A stretch of 64,000 nt of DNA from Pomphorhynchus laevis (Eukaryota > Acanthocephala > Palaeacanthocephala > Echinorhynchida > Pomphorhynchidae), in the NCBI GenBank assembly GCA_012934845.2, contig WNNJ02001297.1:1-64000 (forward strand), read 5' to 3'. Positions 43,013-54,599 of this stretch are shown here, in pieces. The first letter of the stretch is position 1; the number at the start of each line of letters is the position of its first letter. The notes below the pieces were generated by a model. That model had not been told where the DNA came from. It did not search any database and saw only the letters and a program-made list of their open reading frames with translations. The translations under genes were made by a program, and so were the position numbers.

Positions 43013-44345
43013 AAAAAATATTGTAAGATAATCGAAATTAATACTGGTATAAAACACTATTTCAGTATTAATTCTATAAAATAATTTTTTGAAAAGACAA
43101 AAGGAATAAATCTTCAGAATATAAATACGTACGATTTTAGTACGCTTTATACACATCTAGATTTAGCGGATATTAAAGATGCATTAGAAAAATCAATTAA
43201 TCTTATATTCGGAAAAAGATATATACACATATATATGTTATAATAACTATAACGCAAATCTTACAAAAATTAAACCATCAAGTAAATATAAATATATGGA
43301 TAAAATTGAATTAATAGAATCCTTAAATATTTTGATAAATCAAAATTATTTCAAAGTAGGGACATCTATATTTAGACGAGTAAAAGGTGTTCCAATGGGA
43401 GGTAATAGTAGCCCAATTATAGCTGACTTGTTTTTAAGCTTTATAGAATATGAATTTGTTCATAACTGTGTAAAAACTGAATCTAAACAATATAAATATA
43501 TGAAATATGTTTCGATACATTGATGATATATGTGTATTTAATTCTAATAATTTTTATTCGATTAGTAAACAAATTTTTCAGAAAGCCTTTTTCTTAACTA
43601 AACTTAATATTAATGATAAAGAAGGTGTATATCTAGATATGAACATTAAATTAACATTAACTAAAACTACTATTAATTTATTTCGCAAAGATGACATATT
43701 TAAATTTACAAGAAACATATTTTTGCATGAGCATTCATGCATACCATATAATATAAAATATAATACATTAAATAATGAAATTTTAAGAATTGCAACAATA
43801 TGTAATGATATTGGCTTTCTTCAAAATCATTTAAATAATTTAATAGATACATATTTTAAACTAGGTTACTATAAAAATAACATTAAGCAGAAAATAGTAA
43901 AATATATAAATCAACACAATAATATAAAGAATAAATTTAAACTCTTAAGTGGCAAATTGTTATGGACAATAAATAATATACTTTGCATTAGAATAAGATA
44001 CTAGATAGTTATTTCAGAGGAAATACATCATTAGCATGTATTTGGACCCGCTGCTATGTTGGGTAGAGGAGTTAGGGGCCGAAACCTGATAGCATAGCAG
44101 TTCCTCCTGAAGACTTCTATCCTAATTTTGATACAACATCTCTTATTTATTAGTCATTTATAAAAATGACTTTTATTTTAAATTTCTATTTTTTATTTTA
44201 ACTTGATTAAGATTAGAAAAAATCTTATAACAATTATTAATTTTATTATTTAATTATTAAATTTTGATTTATCATTATTATGTTTTGTTTATTTTATAAT
44301 TATATTAAATAGGTAGCCTCAGTTAACTGATTTGATTCATCTTAT
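43010..44345 (+). mobile_element. Penelope-like RT element, best-preserved copy
   Basis: 5'-truncated, otherwise the best copy of the abundant family. RT blocks in order are INTYDFSTLYTHLDLADIKDA, FRRVKGVPMGGNSSPIIADL, FLSFIEYEFVHNC, MFRYIDDICVFNSNNF (from 43,507), KEGVYLDMNIKLTL, HEHSCIPYNIKYNTLN and LIDTYFKLGYYKNN, ending ILCIRIRY at 44,004. The tail follows at once with no endonuclease. The terminus is near 44,335. The RT style (Y-I-D-D followed by a Y-L-D-(L/M)-(D/N)-I block) places it in the Penelope-like group that is common in invertebrates. Where known members have an endonuclease it can be N-terminal, and that end is missing here. It is not whole. Confidence 0.85.
44012..44130 (+). 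ncRNA. Structured RNA tail: hairpin plus pseudoknot
   Basis: Right after the RT stop. Hairpin AAATACAT/ATGTATTT. P1 GGACCC (44,044-44,049) with GGGGCC (44,075-44,080), one A-C mismatch. P2 CTGCTATG (44,051-44,058) with CATAGCAG (44,093-44,100), perfect. The flanks TCAGAGGA and TCCTCCTGA can pair as an outer stem. The loops TTGGGTAGAGGAGTTA and GAAACCTGATAG are conserved among copies. Confidence 0.7.
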
Positions 44346-44676
44346 CATTCCGAACACCGAAAAATTCTATTGTGTTCTAATCAATTAATGACCTATCCCG
44401 TTGAATAGTATAAAATTGAATATCGTGTTAAAGTTATTGGTCCTAATAGCGAATATAAATTTATAATAAAGGATTTCCAATAGCAACACCATCAATTTAG
44501 TCATACAACTTTTCACCGAATTTTAAATTCGAGCGGATTGTGCAAATATTTAATTCTACAAAATTGTATACAGAAATTTAATACATGTAGTATAGAAATT
44601 TAATCTAGAATAATCGTCATATCTATATTTCCTTACATGAAAATGTGCTTTTGATATTTTCTAATTTTATGTAAAG

Positions 44677-44759
44677 CCTCTTTGCTCAGTCTATTTCTCA
44701 GATGGGATTGGTTGATCAGCGTCTGTTATTTACTCGTTATGCCGATAAATTTAATAACG
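44677..44759 (+). CDS. CHS: Chitin synthase exon
   Basis: 83 nt. It reads (R)LFAQSISQMGLVDQRLLFTR, YADKFNN, aligning with the segment K-L-F-x-x-P-x-x-x-x-x-L-I-D-Q-S-x-x-x-N-R-R of relatives. The acceptor TATGTAAAG was chosen because it restores the split Arg (CG+C). The donor is GTAAGT. The following intron is only 46 bp. Confidence 0.8.
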
Positions 44760-44805
44760 GTAAGTTAGCAGTATTTCAGTTAAAACGTAATAATAATTAT
44801 TTTAG

Positions 44806-44992
44806 ATGAAATGACATATGAAAATAGAAAACAGCGTTGTAATAAAGACGACAGACAAAAACCACATACACAGAGAAGAAAGTCTGTAAAAGCTATAAAG
44901 ACCATCAACAAACCTCCGTTCATTTTTATGTGTGCAACTATGTGGCACGAAACGGAAATGGAAATGACAAAGCTTATTAAATCGTTACTGAG
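44806..44992 (+). CDS. CHS: Chitin synthase exon: start of catalytic domain
   Basis: Begins (D)EMTYENRKQRC, a basic stretch, then INKPPFIFMCATMWHETEME and MTKLIKSLLR. CATMWHE is the signature that opens the animal chitin synthase glycosyltransferase (GT2) domain. Acceptor TTATTTTAG, donor GTAATG, with an Arg codon split AG+A. Confidence 0.92.
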
Positions 44993-45198
44993 GTAATGAT
45001 GACATTGAATTAGTTTACATTTAAAATTAAAAAAATGGGTATATAAATCAAATGATGGTACTGTTGTCAAAGATGTGTATTCTACATAATCAGCATGAAT
45101 TTAACCATTAGTTATTGTACCGAACGTTCATAATTTATCTTCTACCCTTTTATTATCTGAAGACAAAGTGTACTCAAGCTCGTGTGTTATTGTTTCAG

Positions 45199-45372
45199 AA
45201 TTGATCAATACAAACAAAAATCAGAATCAAGGCGACGACACAAACGAAACATTGATTTATTTGAATTTGAAGTTCACATATGGTTTGATGATGCGTTTAT
45301 GGATATTGCACAAGGTCATGTCCCAAATACATTCGTAAAGCTTCTTGTGTCACTAATGAAATCAGTTGGAAG
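45199..45372 (+). CDS. CHS: Chitin synthase exon: catalytic domain
   Basis: Acceptor TTGTTTCAG, donor GTAATA. It reads (R)IDQYKQKSESRRRHKRN, then DLFEFEVHIWFDDAF and TFVKLLVSLMKSV. It matches Y-E-F-E-x-H-I-x-F-D-D-A-F ... F-V-K-L-L-V of the family. The next recognised exon is 14.5 kb away and joins in phase (AG+A). Confidence 0.92.
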
Positions 45373-45564
45373 GTAATATCAAAATACAGTTTACCGTTTT
45401 ACAATATACGATACATAGTTTTGTCACGGATTCTGACCGAATTATAGTTAACAGCCTTTTTAAATAGATATATACAAAGAAAACGTTTTATACTTTTAAT
45501 TTTAGAATTATATTATCTAAAATTATTACGTTAAAAATAGTCTTAGTTATTATAAATTCTTACA

Positions 45565-45891
45565 ACGCTCAACGACCTTCAGACGCTCAACGACTTTCAG
45601 ATGCTCAACGACTTTTAGACGCTCAACGACTTTCAAACGCTCAACGACTTTTAGACGCTCAACGACTTTTAGACGCTCAACGACTTTTAGACGCTCAACG
45701 ACTTTTAGACGCTCAACGACTTTTAGACGCTCAACGACTTTTAGACGCTCAACGACTTTTAGACGCTCAACGACTTTTAGACGCTCAACGACTTTTAGAC
45801 GCTCAACGACTTTTAGACGCTCAACGACTTTTAGACGCTCAACGACTTTTAGACGCTCAACGACTTTTAGACGCTCAATGACTTTTAGACA
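45565..45891. repeat. 18-bp tandem array in LINE 5' UTR
   Basis: About 18 copies of CTCAACGACTTTTAGACG, with a few outer variants (CTTTCAG). 18 bp is a multiple of three, so it gives an open minus-strand frame of LKVVER repeats, which is not a gene. Confidence 0.97.
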
Positions 45892-46404
45892 CGCTCGCTC
45901 CCCTCGCGCGTCTCTTCTACGACAAGACAACGATATTATTCGAGACGAGAACTACGAAACATAAAAGCATGACACAGCCAACAAGATAAGACGAAAATAA
46001 TATTAAACGCGGAGAAATTGTCAAGGACGGAGGCAAGTGTCCGTGATACGGAAAATTATCAGCCCTTAACATTAACGGAGAAATTCGAGTCCATGGACCA
46101 ACTCGTTTCCGCTGCCCTGGATCTGGTCTTTTTCCCGCTCAACACACAACAACAGTTAGAAATATATGCCGTGACGAAGTAAATGATATGATAACCGAGA
46201 AGAACTTGCCGAGCGTCAACGGGAAGGAGGGATCGAAAGATCGAACATTCGATCAACGGAATCGAATGTCATGGCCATGCGAGTAAGACTCATACCCGTT
46301 TAACCCAGCTATACTTAATACCAACATAGTTGCAGCACAATGACCCGTAAATAATTTAGAATGTCCTGTCACATTCATAAAGAAATCTTTTTTCGAGGGA
46401 TTTC

Positions 46405-49076
46405 GTATGATTCGACGAATTCCTAACGGAGCACGACCGACTGTGGGGCTAAAACTAAGGTCATTACTACGGGCAGCATCCGAGGCATTGTCTGATCTGA
46501 TAGCGTGACAAGATTTGTTACTTTTCCCTCGCTACTGTCTACGTGTACTAGCGGCATATCATACCGGCACTCTAACCAGTGTTGTCAAAATGACTGCCTC
46601 ACATTATTCCTCGGAGGTAGGAGGGGATGTCTACAATAGCAGTACCCAATGCACTCACATCTCGATCCAACCAAGAAAGCGAAAATTAATCGTGACGACA
46701 ATGAAGAATTATACCGAAAAATCTTTGAAAAAGTGGAACTGGGGGACGCTCGCGGCGCAATTCGTTTGTTAGCGAGCAAACACAGCTTTGCAAATTACAG
46801 TGCCGATACGTCATGCGCCTTGCAACGATTACATCCTCCGCGTCAAATCCATGATTCCGGCAGACTGGAAGACCTTCCCGATAACTCAGCTTATTGTGCA
46901 GCAACTCACATAGATGATGTCCCACGCGCAATCAGTTCCTTTGCCAATAGTGCGGCTTGTGGACATGACGGTTTAAGCCCATTGCACCTAAAGGATCTTA
47001 CGGGTTCCAGTTCCACGGCATCAGGTCAAGTGTTGCTAGGAGAAATCGCGAACTTCTCGTCAATGGTGATGTCCGGGGCAGTTCCGAAAGAGATTAGCCC
47101 TTTCTTCTTTGGGGCTAAGTTAATTGCCCTCGAAAAGCCTGATGGTGGACTTCGTCCGATCGCGATCGGTAATGTACTTCGTTATCTCGTATCCAAAGTG
47201 GCATGCTACCGAGTCACACCGGAGGCCACCCACTTTCTTTCACCGAAACAGGTCGGTGTTGGTACAACTTGTGGAGCAGAAGCCGTGGTACACGCCTGTC
47301 GTACGCAAATCAGATTAATGCTACACAATACGGGGATATTGAAATTGGATTTTCGCAATGCATTTAATTGCGTGAGATGATCGGCCGTAATTCGAGCAGT
47401 CAAAATGCACACACCCGAGATTTCACTCCTAGTTAGAAGCTGCTACTGCAACACATCTTGGTTATTCCACGGAACCGACGTCCTACTCTCTCAAGAGGGA
47501 GTACAAAAGGGCGATCCACCCGGCCCTCTGCTCTTTTCACTGGCAGTGCACCAATTGGTTGACTCCCTAACAAGTTCGGTCAACATTTGGTATCTGAATG
47601 ACGCTACTCTGTTAGGAGATAGCGAAACACTCTGCAACGATATTATCAAAATTCTCGATCTAGGAAAGGAAATAGGCCTCGAACTTAATCCGTCCAAATG
47701 TATAGTCGTATCACACAGTTCCACTTTCTCGAATGCGATCGCGCATCTGTTGTCCGGTGACAAGACGGTTGAACCTGGCTCAGTGAAGCTTTTGGGTTCA
47801 ACGATCGAAGACGATACGAGCATCGATGCAGCCATCCCCGACGCTACAATCGAACTAGACGAAATGACTTCCCGCCTCCTGCGCCTGACTAAACATTACG
47901 TGTAATACCTGCTTAGACATTGTGTTAGCATCCCAAAAATCGGATATCTCCTTCGTTTCACACCAGCCTTCAATCGAACATCGATTAACAATTACGACAA
48001 CATTTTGCGATCATCCCTCGAGGCGGTACTTAACATCCATCTTGACAATAGAGCTTGGTGCGAGGCTACCCTCCCGGTTGTTCTCGGGGGTCTTGGCATA
48101 ACATCCGCAGCCAATATAGCTTTACCAGCTTATCTGTCCTTAGTGTCAAAAACGCATGGGTTGGTAGAGCTTTTGTTGTCGGGTAGTCTAATCCCAGTCA
48201 GTAGTGACCCCGACTTTGCTGACGGTAAATTAATGTGGTCCTCGTATATCACCACTGAGTCACCATAGGATACACAGAGACAGGCTTTTTAGAGCAGGCC
48301 TATTTACCAACAGATAAGACTACGGCTATTGGATTCAGCATCTGAACCATCAGAAATTGCACGTCTGCACGCGGTTGAGGGAAATGCGGCGGGTGCATTT
48401 CTAGAGGCCGTCTTATGCGCCTCTACAGGTACAAGGCTGAACGACGAAACCGTAAGAATTGCACTTGGCTTACGTTTGGGACTTCGCATATGTGCAGCGC
48501 ATACATGTCCCTTCAAAGCAGCGGTGGTTTATTTTGGACGGCACGGATTGGACTGCCATAAGTCGACGGACGACATTTTCGGCACGCACAGATGAATGAC
48601 ATAATCAAAGCGTCACTCACCGTTGCAGGTTACTCGAGTACACTGGAGCCAACTGGAATGCTGCGTACCGATGGTAAACGGCCAGACGGCGCTACTCTTG
48701 TGCCCTGGGAACGTGAGAAGCTTCTCGCATGAAATTGTACATGTGTGAACACACTGGCATCCTCCTATTTGGCCAGTTCATTACTAGGTGCAGGCACCTT
48801 GGCATCGGACGCCGAGCGAATAAAGCGCACAAAGTACAGCGACCTGAATCCCGCGTTCACGGTTTTTGTACCTATAGTTGCCGAATCTTTGGGCACACTT
48901 TGAAAAAACGCAGAAGTATTCTTGATATCACTCGGAAGGAAAATCCAGCGAGCGACCAGCGACCTATGCTCGTGGAGATTCCTGCTACAGAGGATCAGCG
49001 CAGTTATTCAGAGGGGTAACGGGGCATGCATTAGGGAGACGATCGCCGGCAGATCTCCAGAAGAATATAATTTCTG
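46405..49076 (+). pseudogene. RT-RLE polyprotein of LINE (disrupted)
   Basis: Blocks in order are RRIPNGARPTVGL and LLLFPRYCLRVLA; ACGHDGLSPLHLKDL; LEKPDGGLRPIAIGNVLRYL; GAEAVVHACRTQ; motif A LKLDFRNAFN (stop just after at 47,378); motif B QEGVQKGDPPGPLLFSLAV; and motif C WYLNDATLLGD, where the usual D-D reads [21 protein letters not shown] and [16 protein letters not shown] follow, the RLE-type end, then VNTLASSYL and the coiled C-terminus ISAVIQRGNGAC. Breaks are stops at 47,378, 47,903, 48,266 and 48,730, and small frame changes near 46,650, 48,590 and 48,900. Confidence 0.8.
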
Positions 49077-49080
49077 ACTA

Positions 49081-50255
49081 TAATAATGCTAAATTGTATA
49101 AGTGCCTTTAAATGTATCATAACAAATTATTTATTAATATTTTAACATATTATTCATTATAAATAATCAATAGAAATAAGAAAAAAAAACAAATAATTTT
49201 GAATAATTATACCTAAAATGTTGTTATTATCTAAATTGCTAATTAGGATTAGTTGTAAAAATTTATTTTACTTTATGAAAAATTGTAGAATAAGTAAAAT
49301 AGATCAAATAGAGAGAAAAATTATCCCACAAAAGAATAGCTTTTAAAATGCAAGATATTTTTATCGTCATCATCAACATCATCATTTATAATCATAATCC
49401 ATCATCGTCATCATTAGCAGCAGCATCATTCGGTATTTGTGTATGTTTAGATAGTTACATAAGTACTTGACTATTTTGATCATTTAAACATTGTTTTTCA
49501 ATATTATATGCATTTTGTTACTTTATTACTAAATTGATCTATTACTACTATATATTACTAAGTTGCCAAAAAGGAGTTTTAAAAAAATAAATAGTCTATT
49601 TTTAAACTTTACTTAAATATTTAATGTTTTTTTAATTATTTAAGAATCAAGCGTAAATTTCATGTTTGTTTTTATCAAATAACCATAAAATTTATCCAAG
49701 AAGTAAACGTTAAAATTATGCTGAATAATTACCACATGGTTTATAACATTACAAAAGAAAGCAATATGTAGTTTTTAAAATACAAAAAAAAACTTTTTTG
49801 GCTTTAATTGTTAAAATATGACATCATTTAGTAGCAAAGTACACGATGGCTTACAAACTCTGTAACAACGACCTTATTCTATATGGTAGTAATTACAACT
49901 GTTGTAGATTTCTCTCTGAGATGTTTAAGTTTTAATTAAATATAAAAAATATATAAATTATATTTTATGCTTTTTTAAATGGATTCACTTCCGATTAACT
50001 CGCCGAAAAATATGAATACTTACAACGACATCTAACTTTAAGAATATTCGAATTTCAGAACAATATTTCTATTTTTGATTACCAGAATTCACAAACATTA
50101 TACAATCAAATCAGCTAACTGAGTCTAAAAAAACGTAAAAAAAACTCAGAGAGTTAAAATATAAAATTATAATTTACTGAAACTACCAGAAATATCAATT
50201 AACTTTTTTCAATTAATTTTTTTGAAACTATCAGAAATAACAATTAACTTATTAC
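49081..50255. other. AT-rich intron stretch with (ATC)-rich patch
   Basis: No gene. An imperfect ATC/CATCAT-rich patch lies at about 49,360-49,430. A 25-bp piece of the Penelope-like terminus (AATCAGCTAACTGAGTCTA) is at 50,107-50,127. Confidence 0.5.
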
Positions 50256-50259
50256 CGTA

Positions 50260-51300
50260 TCACCAAATAAAACAGTCTTGCCGTGTCAGCAAATAAAACG
50301 AGACGTTAAAAGTAACGCTCAACGAGATGAAATTCTTGTAGATCCTATCGAACGAAGTCGAATGCTCAGCACACGTTCCGAGGTGCGCGTTCTTTTTTGT
50401 CTCATGACAATGCGTGCAACTTAAACAGATCCAAACGTACAAAATAAGGAATTGCCAACTATAAATATCCGATGTTCAGTCTTCAAGTGTGGTTTCGTCG
50501 ATATAGCAAGTTGACTTCTTCATAAAAATGGTCGTGCTCCAGGATATCATGGTTCGGGTATGCCACGGGTAGCTAATGTCACACCTTCCAATTGGTCCAC
50601 TCGCAACAGCGCTGACATATCTCATCTTCAACAAGATGAAGACCCAAATGCAAATGATACCAGTATAACCTCAGTTTTGAATCGATAGGTGAGTGCGGAG
50701 ACACGTACAATACGAATAATCCCACGGGGGATCAGGAGAGCCGTAGCTGGAAAAATTGCGTCCTTGTTTATCTCGGTAGCGAAGACTCTGTCAGAACAAT
50801 GGGTATGGACTGAACTATTATGTTTTCCGAAATACGCACTTGCATTTCCACCAAAACAAACCGATAAACGTGTTACAAAAGCATTGAGCGAACACATACG
50901 TGAACGATGCACTACATTCAGCCGATCATCTTTACTATCTAAACCCGTGGATCTCCATATATCTAAGTGCAGAGAATCTTACTGCTTCTTTGCGGTCAGC
51001 TTCAGGGACGTGACTGAGGCAATTCGTTTGATTAGCTCTGCAAATAACATGGCCATCCCAAAACGAACACCTACTTCAAATTCTGCGTGCAAAGTTCACA
51101 GCAAGCGAAACGTCATCCCACGTAACACATTATTATGATTATACGGTCGATCTACCTCCGCTTACCCGACTTCTCATTATGTCAGCTTTGCGATCGTTAC
51201 CAAGAACTTCGTCCTGGGACATCGATGGGTTAAGCGCACTGCACTTACTCCATTTTTTTGGACAAACCGCAGAAAAAAAACAGAAGTCGATTCATTTTAA
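50260..51300 (+). mobile_element. LINE N-terminal fragment (same group as 45.5-49.1 kb)
   Basis: The frame 50,689-51,138 reads VSAETRTIRIIPRGIRRAVA and ELLCFPKYALAFPPKQTDKR, aligning with RRIPNGARPTVGL and LLLFPRYCLRVLA of the neighbouring LINE. Further on, SSWDIDGLSALHLLHFFGQT (about 51,210) matches the G-x-D-G-L-S-P-L-H-L block. It ends there, before the RT core. Truncated and frameshifted. Confidence 0.75.
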
Positions 51301-51364
51301 TATAAAAAATATAATCTGAGTATAATTTATTCCTTTCCTGCAGCGTGCTATGGGGTTCAAAATA

Positions 51365-51445
51365 AGCACTTGTAGAATCAAAGTTCGGAAAAACAAAGTT
51401 CTGAAAACAAAGTTTAAAAAAATTAAAGTTCAGAAAAACTAGTGT
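51365..51445 (+). repeat. Short imperfect tandem repeat
   Basis: Four loose units of AAAGTTC(G/T/A)GAAAAAC of about 15 bp, just upstream of the next LINE. Confidence 0.6.
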
Positions 51446-51589
51446 CAGAATGTCAAAATGTTTGTCAGATAGGCTATCGAGCTCGTGTACGGACATCACC
51501 CGAAGGCGTAGTCATTGGTGCACATGCAAAAGGCTGCTACAAGTCTCATTAAAAAATTTACATCTACAGTTATTCGTACGGGGATGGTA

Positions 51590-53965
51590 AATTAAGTGAT
51601 TCTTACAAAACTTAAAATGATAGCAGCAGTCAATATTTTGTGATGGTAGCGCAGTAGAAATGGAAATCTCAGAATTTCTTGCTGATGAGCTCTTGCTAGT
51701 ACAACATCTGCAGAAGCCACATGTATTTCTTCTACCGCTGATACTGTACTAGACTTGGTTTTTTTCAAGCGTCTTGAAGACATTACTCGAGTTGATTACC
51801 TCTATCCGATAGGTAGTTCTGACCACTGTATGCTATCCTTACAGGTCGCATCAAGCTTTTAATTCCGTTCTTCCGAGACACCGATTGTAAAGCGGGTTTG
51901 GTCAAAAGTACGAGGTGAGCAAATTTTATCTTTTTGCCCACGTCATCTACTTCAATTAACAAATTCTAAGGAAGTTTTGTTGGAAGTAATTATGGATTAC
52001 CTTCTAGAGATATCCGGTGTATTTGCCCCTAGGCGTGTCATCTCGTCAAATACTAAACATCCTGCATGGTTCGATGAAAACCTGAAACTGATGTTGATTG
52101 TACGAAATCGTTTGTGGAAGTTATCCCGCTCGCTCCGGCACATCACTAACATTTATAGACATTTTTAAAACGTTTGTACTCGGATGAAGATATCAAAACG
52201 CGAGAGATTCGAATCAGCAATCATCGAAAAAGTAAATTGCAGCCCCAAGCTATTTTGTCCTATGCTCGGCGAAATAGAAGCCTTAATACCGCAATTAAAC
52301 ATGTGCACTGAGAGAAAGCCCTGGTTATTACTGAAACTGATATAGCTGAGATTGTCGCATCCTCGTTCTCAATTACATTATCATATCTTACTTCTTACTT
52401 GAAATGGCACGGCTACCCTATTCCTCAGCATACTGATTTCCGGCCAATATGCGCTTCTATAATTCAAGAGTATCTTGCCAATGTTCGTCCCTTTAGTGTC
52501 ACTGGCGCTGACGACATTTCGCCATTCCTGCTCAAAGTATTGTCGGGTTACTTGGCCCCTCTTCTTGTAGAGATTTTTGCTAAGAGTTTGGCCACTGTAA
52601 GTGTACCAGAAGGATGGAAAACTGCGATTGTTGTTGCTATTCCCAAAAAATTCATTACATCATCATGTAGTGATTACAGGCCAATAAACTTGACCTCTTC
52701 GATATGTAAAATCCTTGAATGTGTTATCTACAGTAGAATCTCGGACCATCTCGTCTCCCTTGGCATACTCTCGTTCGCCCAGCACGGTTTTCGTCATGGT
52801 CTTTTGTATTTGACAAACTTACTGCGCGCGAAATGTGGACCTAATCGTTGAGTGTTGGCAGCTCGGTCGATTTAATCTTTATTGATTTCTCGAAAGCCTT
52901 CGACCGGGTTTCACATGAGAGCCTGATCAGCTTCTTAGTTCACTACGGTGTTTCTACAACATTGCGCAATTGGACTCGTTATTTCCTTTGCAACAGATCA
53001 TTTCGAGTGAGGGTTGGCAGTAGCCTGTCTTCTGCTAGGCATGTTAATTATGGCGTTCCCCAAGGTACAGTTTTTGGTCCCTTGATGTTCATTATATTTC
53101 AAAATGATCTGCTCTTACGCTTAAATAGCCCCTGCTTGGAATTTGCTGACGATTTGAAAGTGTGGTGCGATTGAATTTCCATCCCACAGGGCCAGCGCCT
53201 ACAACACGATCTGCACACCATATATAACTGAAGTAATGCTACTGGTATGACCATAAATGTAGACAAATGTGTCCATATGAAGCTTGGCAACGGTAAACCT
53301 GATCGTAATTTTTATTTAGGATGTCAGAAGCTTCACATTATATCTGAGCACAAAGACTTTGGAATCATTTTGAATAACGATCTCAAGACTCGACCAAATA
53401 CTGATCATATTCATGGTAAAGCAATGAAGTCTGTATTGCTTGTATAAAGAACACATTTGCTAAGCTCGAGTCGAAACTATTCAAGCATCTATACTGTACC
53501 TTAGTCCACCCGCACGTGGAATACTGCATCACAACAATTTTCCTATCCACTAAAGCTTTTATGACGAAAATTGATTCTATCCTGCGTAGAGGAAGCAAAC
53601 TTTGTATTTGATCACATTATTCTTACACTGAACGTCTAGCTTGTTTGAAACTGCTTTAATGGCTCAAAGGCTACTATATTTAGACCTCGCAGCGATGTGG
53701 CTCTTGGTTCATGAAACGGAAGGTTTCCCATCATCTTGTATACAATTACGCAATTCAAGTAACAGAGGTCACTCTCTCGCGCTGTTTAAATTCGCCCACG
53801 GTAATGTCAGGAGTGTGAGTAGGCTTTCCCACCGCTTATGAAATTTTTTACCTGAGGACCTTGCCAGTGTTGCTAGCTATCGCCACTTCAAAAGGCTGCT
53901 GTTGAAGTGGATTGTCAATTCATGTTTGATGCGCTGATCTATTTTGATATTTAATATTTTGAAAA
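51590..53965 (+). mobile_element. CR1-like LINE with AP endonuclease end, disrupted
   Basis: ATCISSTADTVLDLVFF and YLYPIGSSDHCML (about 51,720-51,840) are the C-terminal blocks of a LINE apurinic endonuclease, including S-D-H. The RT follows: GADDISPFLLKVLSGYLAP, VPEGWKTAIVVAIPKK, DYRPINLTSSICKILE (52,675-52,720), DLIFIDFSKAFDRVSHESL, GVPQGTVFGPLMFII and CLEFADDLKVWCD (about 53,135). The thumb (KLFKHLYCTLVHPHVEYC) and the end (LPEDLASVASYRHFKRLLLK) are near 53,900. A short hairpin-like 3' end (GCCATTTGCGGCTAGTAACT) follows. It is 5' truncated with about half a dozen stops or frameshifts. Confidence 0.8.
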
Positions 53966-54059
53966 CAAAATTTGTGAACAGTTGAAACAGCCATTTGCGG
54001 CTAGTAACTTGTAACCTATAATAATAACAGTCATCAAAATTTTAAGGATGAACGGCTTT

Positions 54060-54540
54060 TTTTGGATTTTCCTTCTAAGTTTGAAATAAGAAAAGCAAGA
54101 GTTCTGACCAAATTTGGACCAGGGGAGGTCATTTTATTTTCACATATCAATGTGTTTCATAAAACACGGTTTCTTTGAACCCAAATGCATTTTCTTAGCT
54201 CAAATGAAAACGGCAATTGACTCGTAAGAAAAACAAATGTTGAAGACAGAACTCTTAACGATAAATCAAAATATCTCGTAAAGTAACTTCATTTAATACG
54301 GTCAATCACCTGAAAATTAGCTACAATAAGATGAGACCAAAGCATACGAATCCCATAGCTTACCTTTGAAGGCAGCATGATACGAAATTTTTTTAGCTCC
54401 TTTATGTAATGTACTGATCTTAATAGACGAAACATAACTATTTTGGAAGCAATATTGCACGCTATTTTATCAATATGTTCAGCAAATGAGAATCAAAAGG
54501 TCAACGTAAGACCTAGATATGTATATCGAGTGAAAATTTG
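54060..54540 (-). mobile_element. LINE fragment, RT thumb region
   Basis: The minus strand at about 54,505-54,310 reads SFAEHIDKIACNIASKIVMF, RLLRSV and MLPSKVSYGIRMLW, matching the post-RT region of jockey-like LINEs (H-I-x-x-x-x-x-K ... R-x-L ... Y-G-I-x-x-W). It is short and decayed, between two plus-strand LINEs. Confidence 0.55.
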
Positions 54541-54599
54541 CAAAGGGGAATAATGAACGATAATAAGTCATTATAAACAACAACCAGATCTAATTTTAC

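Larger units (their letters stand above)
45527..49080 (+). mobile_element. LINE with restriction-like endonuclease, near full length
   Basis: The 5' end is near 45,527 (ACGTTAAAAATAGTCTTAGTT, like the CXC LINE at 4.4 kb), followed by an 18-bp array and the coding region from about 46,405 (RRIPNGARPTVGL) to the stop near 49,075. It is the first of several elements in the 14.5-kb chitin synthase intron. Confidence 0.85.

Noticed and set aside
45550-45930. Minus-strand ORF of 126 codons with LKVVER repeats
   Set aside because: It is only the 18-bp minisatellite read in frame; 18 is divisible by three. No start context or flanking gene.
49360-49430. ATC-rich patch as a coding Ser/His repeat
   Set aside because: Imperfect microsatellite in AT-rich DNA with no splice-bounded frame.
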